Below are positions 6,901-7,215 of a DNA stretch of 7,215 nucleotides, in pieces. The translations under genes were made by a program, and so were the position numbers. The notes under the pieces are model-generated. The model ran no database searches. It was given only the letters and a program-made list of their open reading frames with translations, and was not told where the DNA came from. Source of the DNA: Chitinophagaceae bacterium (lineage in GTDB: Bacteria; Bacteroidota; Bacteroidia; Chitinophagales; Chitinophagaceae); contig JAOQAL010000554.1 of NCBI GenBank assembly GCA_025963615.1, forward strand, positions 1-7,215. Reading direction: 5' to 3'. Numbering within the stretch: the stretch's first letter is position 1; every line of letters begins with the position of its first letter.

Positions 6901-7215
6901 CGTAGCCCCGGTACACCAGCCCTGCATGCTGGCAACAGTACTTTTTTCAGTGATATCTTCAAATTGGAAATTTCCTTTGTTCAGGTAGAGCCTGTTCTTA
7001 ACCATATTGCCTGTAAAAAATATATCAGGTAACCCGTCATTATTGATATCCCCAATGGCAACACCTCCACCATTGTAGAAGTATGGATAATTCAACACAT
7101 TAAACTGCTCATCTTCCACTAAAAGATTTTTAAAGTTGATGTTTGATGTGGAAGCGGAAACTTTGGTAAATAATTTATCATTTGAATGACTACAACCTGA
7201 TATAATATATACCAA
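3970..7215 (-). CDS. FG-GAP/VCBS-repeat lipoprotein with central ASPIC/UnbV domain (paralogue A), 5' end outside window
   Basis: The visible 1081 residues are nearly the whole protein. The window opens inside the signal peptide: the first codons read (L)VYIISGC, with a canonical lipobox I-S-G-C whose cysteine codon is at 7194-7192. The first codon, TTG, is therefore probably an internal leucine, with the true start about 10-20 codons further upstream. Numbering from 7215, loop motifs begin at residues 56, 108, 165, 238, 290, 372 and 463. The ASPIC/UnbV-like domain is at about 498-580 (SRGFQSSVDYTLHFG, ILWPNG). More motifs begin at 639, 692, 751, 812, 862, 896 (degenerate, DFDNNGTAE) and 998. 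This order matches paralogue B motif for motif. It is likely an outer-membrane lipoprotein, possibly surface-exposed, that binds calcium; its ligand or enzymatic activity is unknown. Some databases call such proteins CRTAC1-like or, misleadingly, RNA-binding. The TAA stop is 31 bases before the paralogue B start, consistent with an operon whose promoter is outside the window. Confidence 0.93.
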   Translation of the reverse strand: MVYIISGCSHSNDKLFTKVSASTSNINFKNLLVEDEQFNVLNYPYFYNGGGVAIGDINNDGLPDIFFTGNMVKNRLYLNKGNFQFEDITEKSTVASMQGWCTGATMADVNADGWLDIYVCRSADVNPSKRKNLLFINNHDNTFTEQAEKYGIADNGYSTHAAFFDYDKDNDLDLVVINHSLKEYMQGPQQKPGIRQQTNPDFSTHLYRNDNGHYTNVTNDAGITSNVLSFGLGVAVSDLNNDNWPDLYISNDFNEADYCFINQKNGVFKEMSREIFSYTSLFSMGNDAADINNDGLEDIITLDMLPEGNYLQKMHNGSENFDKFQILFNNGFFNQYSRNMLQLNRGDGTFDEVGQYAGISNTDWSWAPLAADFDDDGKKDIFISNGYVKDYTDMDYIKYNVDIIMERDPTKQQEMMSNRMNKLPTIKIPNYIFKNEGDLKFTDETTAWGMDEPVVTAGAAFADLDNDGDLDLITNNCNEPASIYQNNLRKLNPEAKYLNIKLKGSGQNPFALGSKITLVTTTGIQVQEMMPSRGFQSSVDYTLHFGIASTDSVKKVNILWPNGLASSIISPGTNKTLSIDIKNSSIDSAQTQEPKIKTVFTFSDSLPFKHTENYYNDFTQQGLLPQWFSRQGPAMAKGDINGDQLEDVFIGGAKGQAGVFFIQNKNGSFTRHDDPSLNGDAAYEDITAAIFDADGDGDNDLFIGSGGYELQPDDSLLQNRLYLNNGKGLFTKSKNTLPKDLINDNAVSVADFNNDGFPDLFNGGFCVPGKYPESSGSQLLFNDGKGHFSKQTESWLRDFNKQNLVTSSATADIDKDGKQDLIIAGHWMGIEIWLNKTNHFEKDTSFINNGDHGLYNTVVASDIDDDGDIDIMAGNQGSNNQFKVTASEPMEMYYGDFDNNGTAEPVTAYYIEHKLWPIYSRDDLMQQIPSYNKRFLYYSDYAKADMKDIFGEKLNNAIHYTASQMNSVLLENTGKKFIAHPLPLQVQWYPVYSINVVDVNGDGKKDLITGGNQSYARIKFGAYGCGKGDVFINKGGFRFERLSPLESGIRVTGDIRNSIVTGQQLIFGINNQQPLQFSFSK
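7192..7215 (-). other. C-terminal part of lipoprotein signal peptide of paralogue A
   Basis: The last hydrophobic residues (L)VYII are followed by S-G-C, a canonical lipobox with cysteine at the eighth visible codon. The positively charged start and most of the hydrophobic core lie beyond the window edge. The residues after the cysteine are SHSNDK, without a strong acidic run. Confidence 0.7.

Noticed and set aside
7213..7215. TTG at the window edge as the start of paralogue A.
   Set aside because: Starting there leaves only seven residues before the lipobox cysteine, with no charged region. It is far more likely an internal leucine of a signal peptide that begins outside the window.
663..7215. 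One giant gene split by a frameshift or stop.
   Set aside because: The second half begins with its own signal peptide after a 31-base gap, and the two halves align with each other from end to end.

Overview
The window looks like part of a Bacteroidota chromosome, most likely from an environmental group such as the Chitinophagaceae or Sphingobacteriales. That placement is an inference. It rests on AT-rich translation starts without a GGAGG-type Shine-Dalgarno, large surface-lipoprotein paralogues of a type common in that phylum, and CGCAAAG-rich intergenic repeats that I recall from such genomes. I recognise no marker gene that would fix a genus. All genes are on the minus strand, so transcription runs from high to low coordinates.

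Layout in the direction of transcription. From 7215 to 3970 is a large FG-GAP/VCBS-repeat lipoprotein (paralogue A), cut at its 5' end by the window edge just before its lipobox. After a 31-base gap comes a second protein of the same architecture (paralogue B, 3938 to 663) with a complete signal peptide. The two are full-length homologues. Each has seven calcium-loop motifs of the DxDxDGxxD type, an ASPIC/UnbV-type domain, then seven more such motifs, suggesting two beta-propellers joined by the central domain. A 168-base intergenic region follows, filled mostly by two 69-bp direct repeat copies. Last comes the N-terminal half of an aldo/keto reductase (494 to 1), cut by the other window edge.

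How they work together. The two lipoproteins are probably co-transcribed and sit on the cell envelope, most likely the outer membrane. Their ligand or substrate cannot be read from sequence. In Bacteroidota, proteins of this kind are often encoded near SusC/SusD-type uptake genes, but none lies in this window. The aldo/keto reductase is a cytoplasmic NAD(P)H oxidoreductase, and nothing ties it functionally to the lipoproteins beyond orientation.

The most notable points are the tandem pair itself, its uneven conservation (strong N-terminal, weak C-terminal), a cysteine pair conserved in both paralogues, loss of loop glycines at different positions in the two copies, and the repeat element that abuts the reductase start codon. 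I see no RNA gene, CRISPR array, insertion sequence, defence system or convincing terminator.
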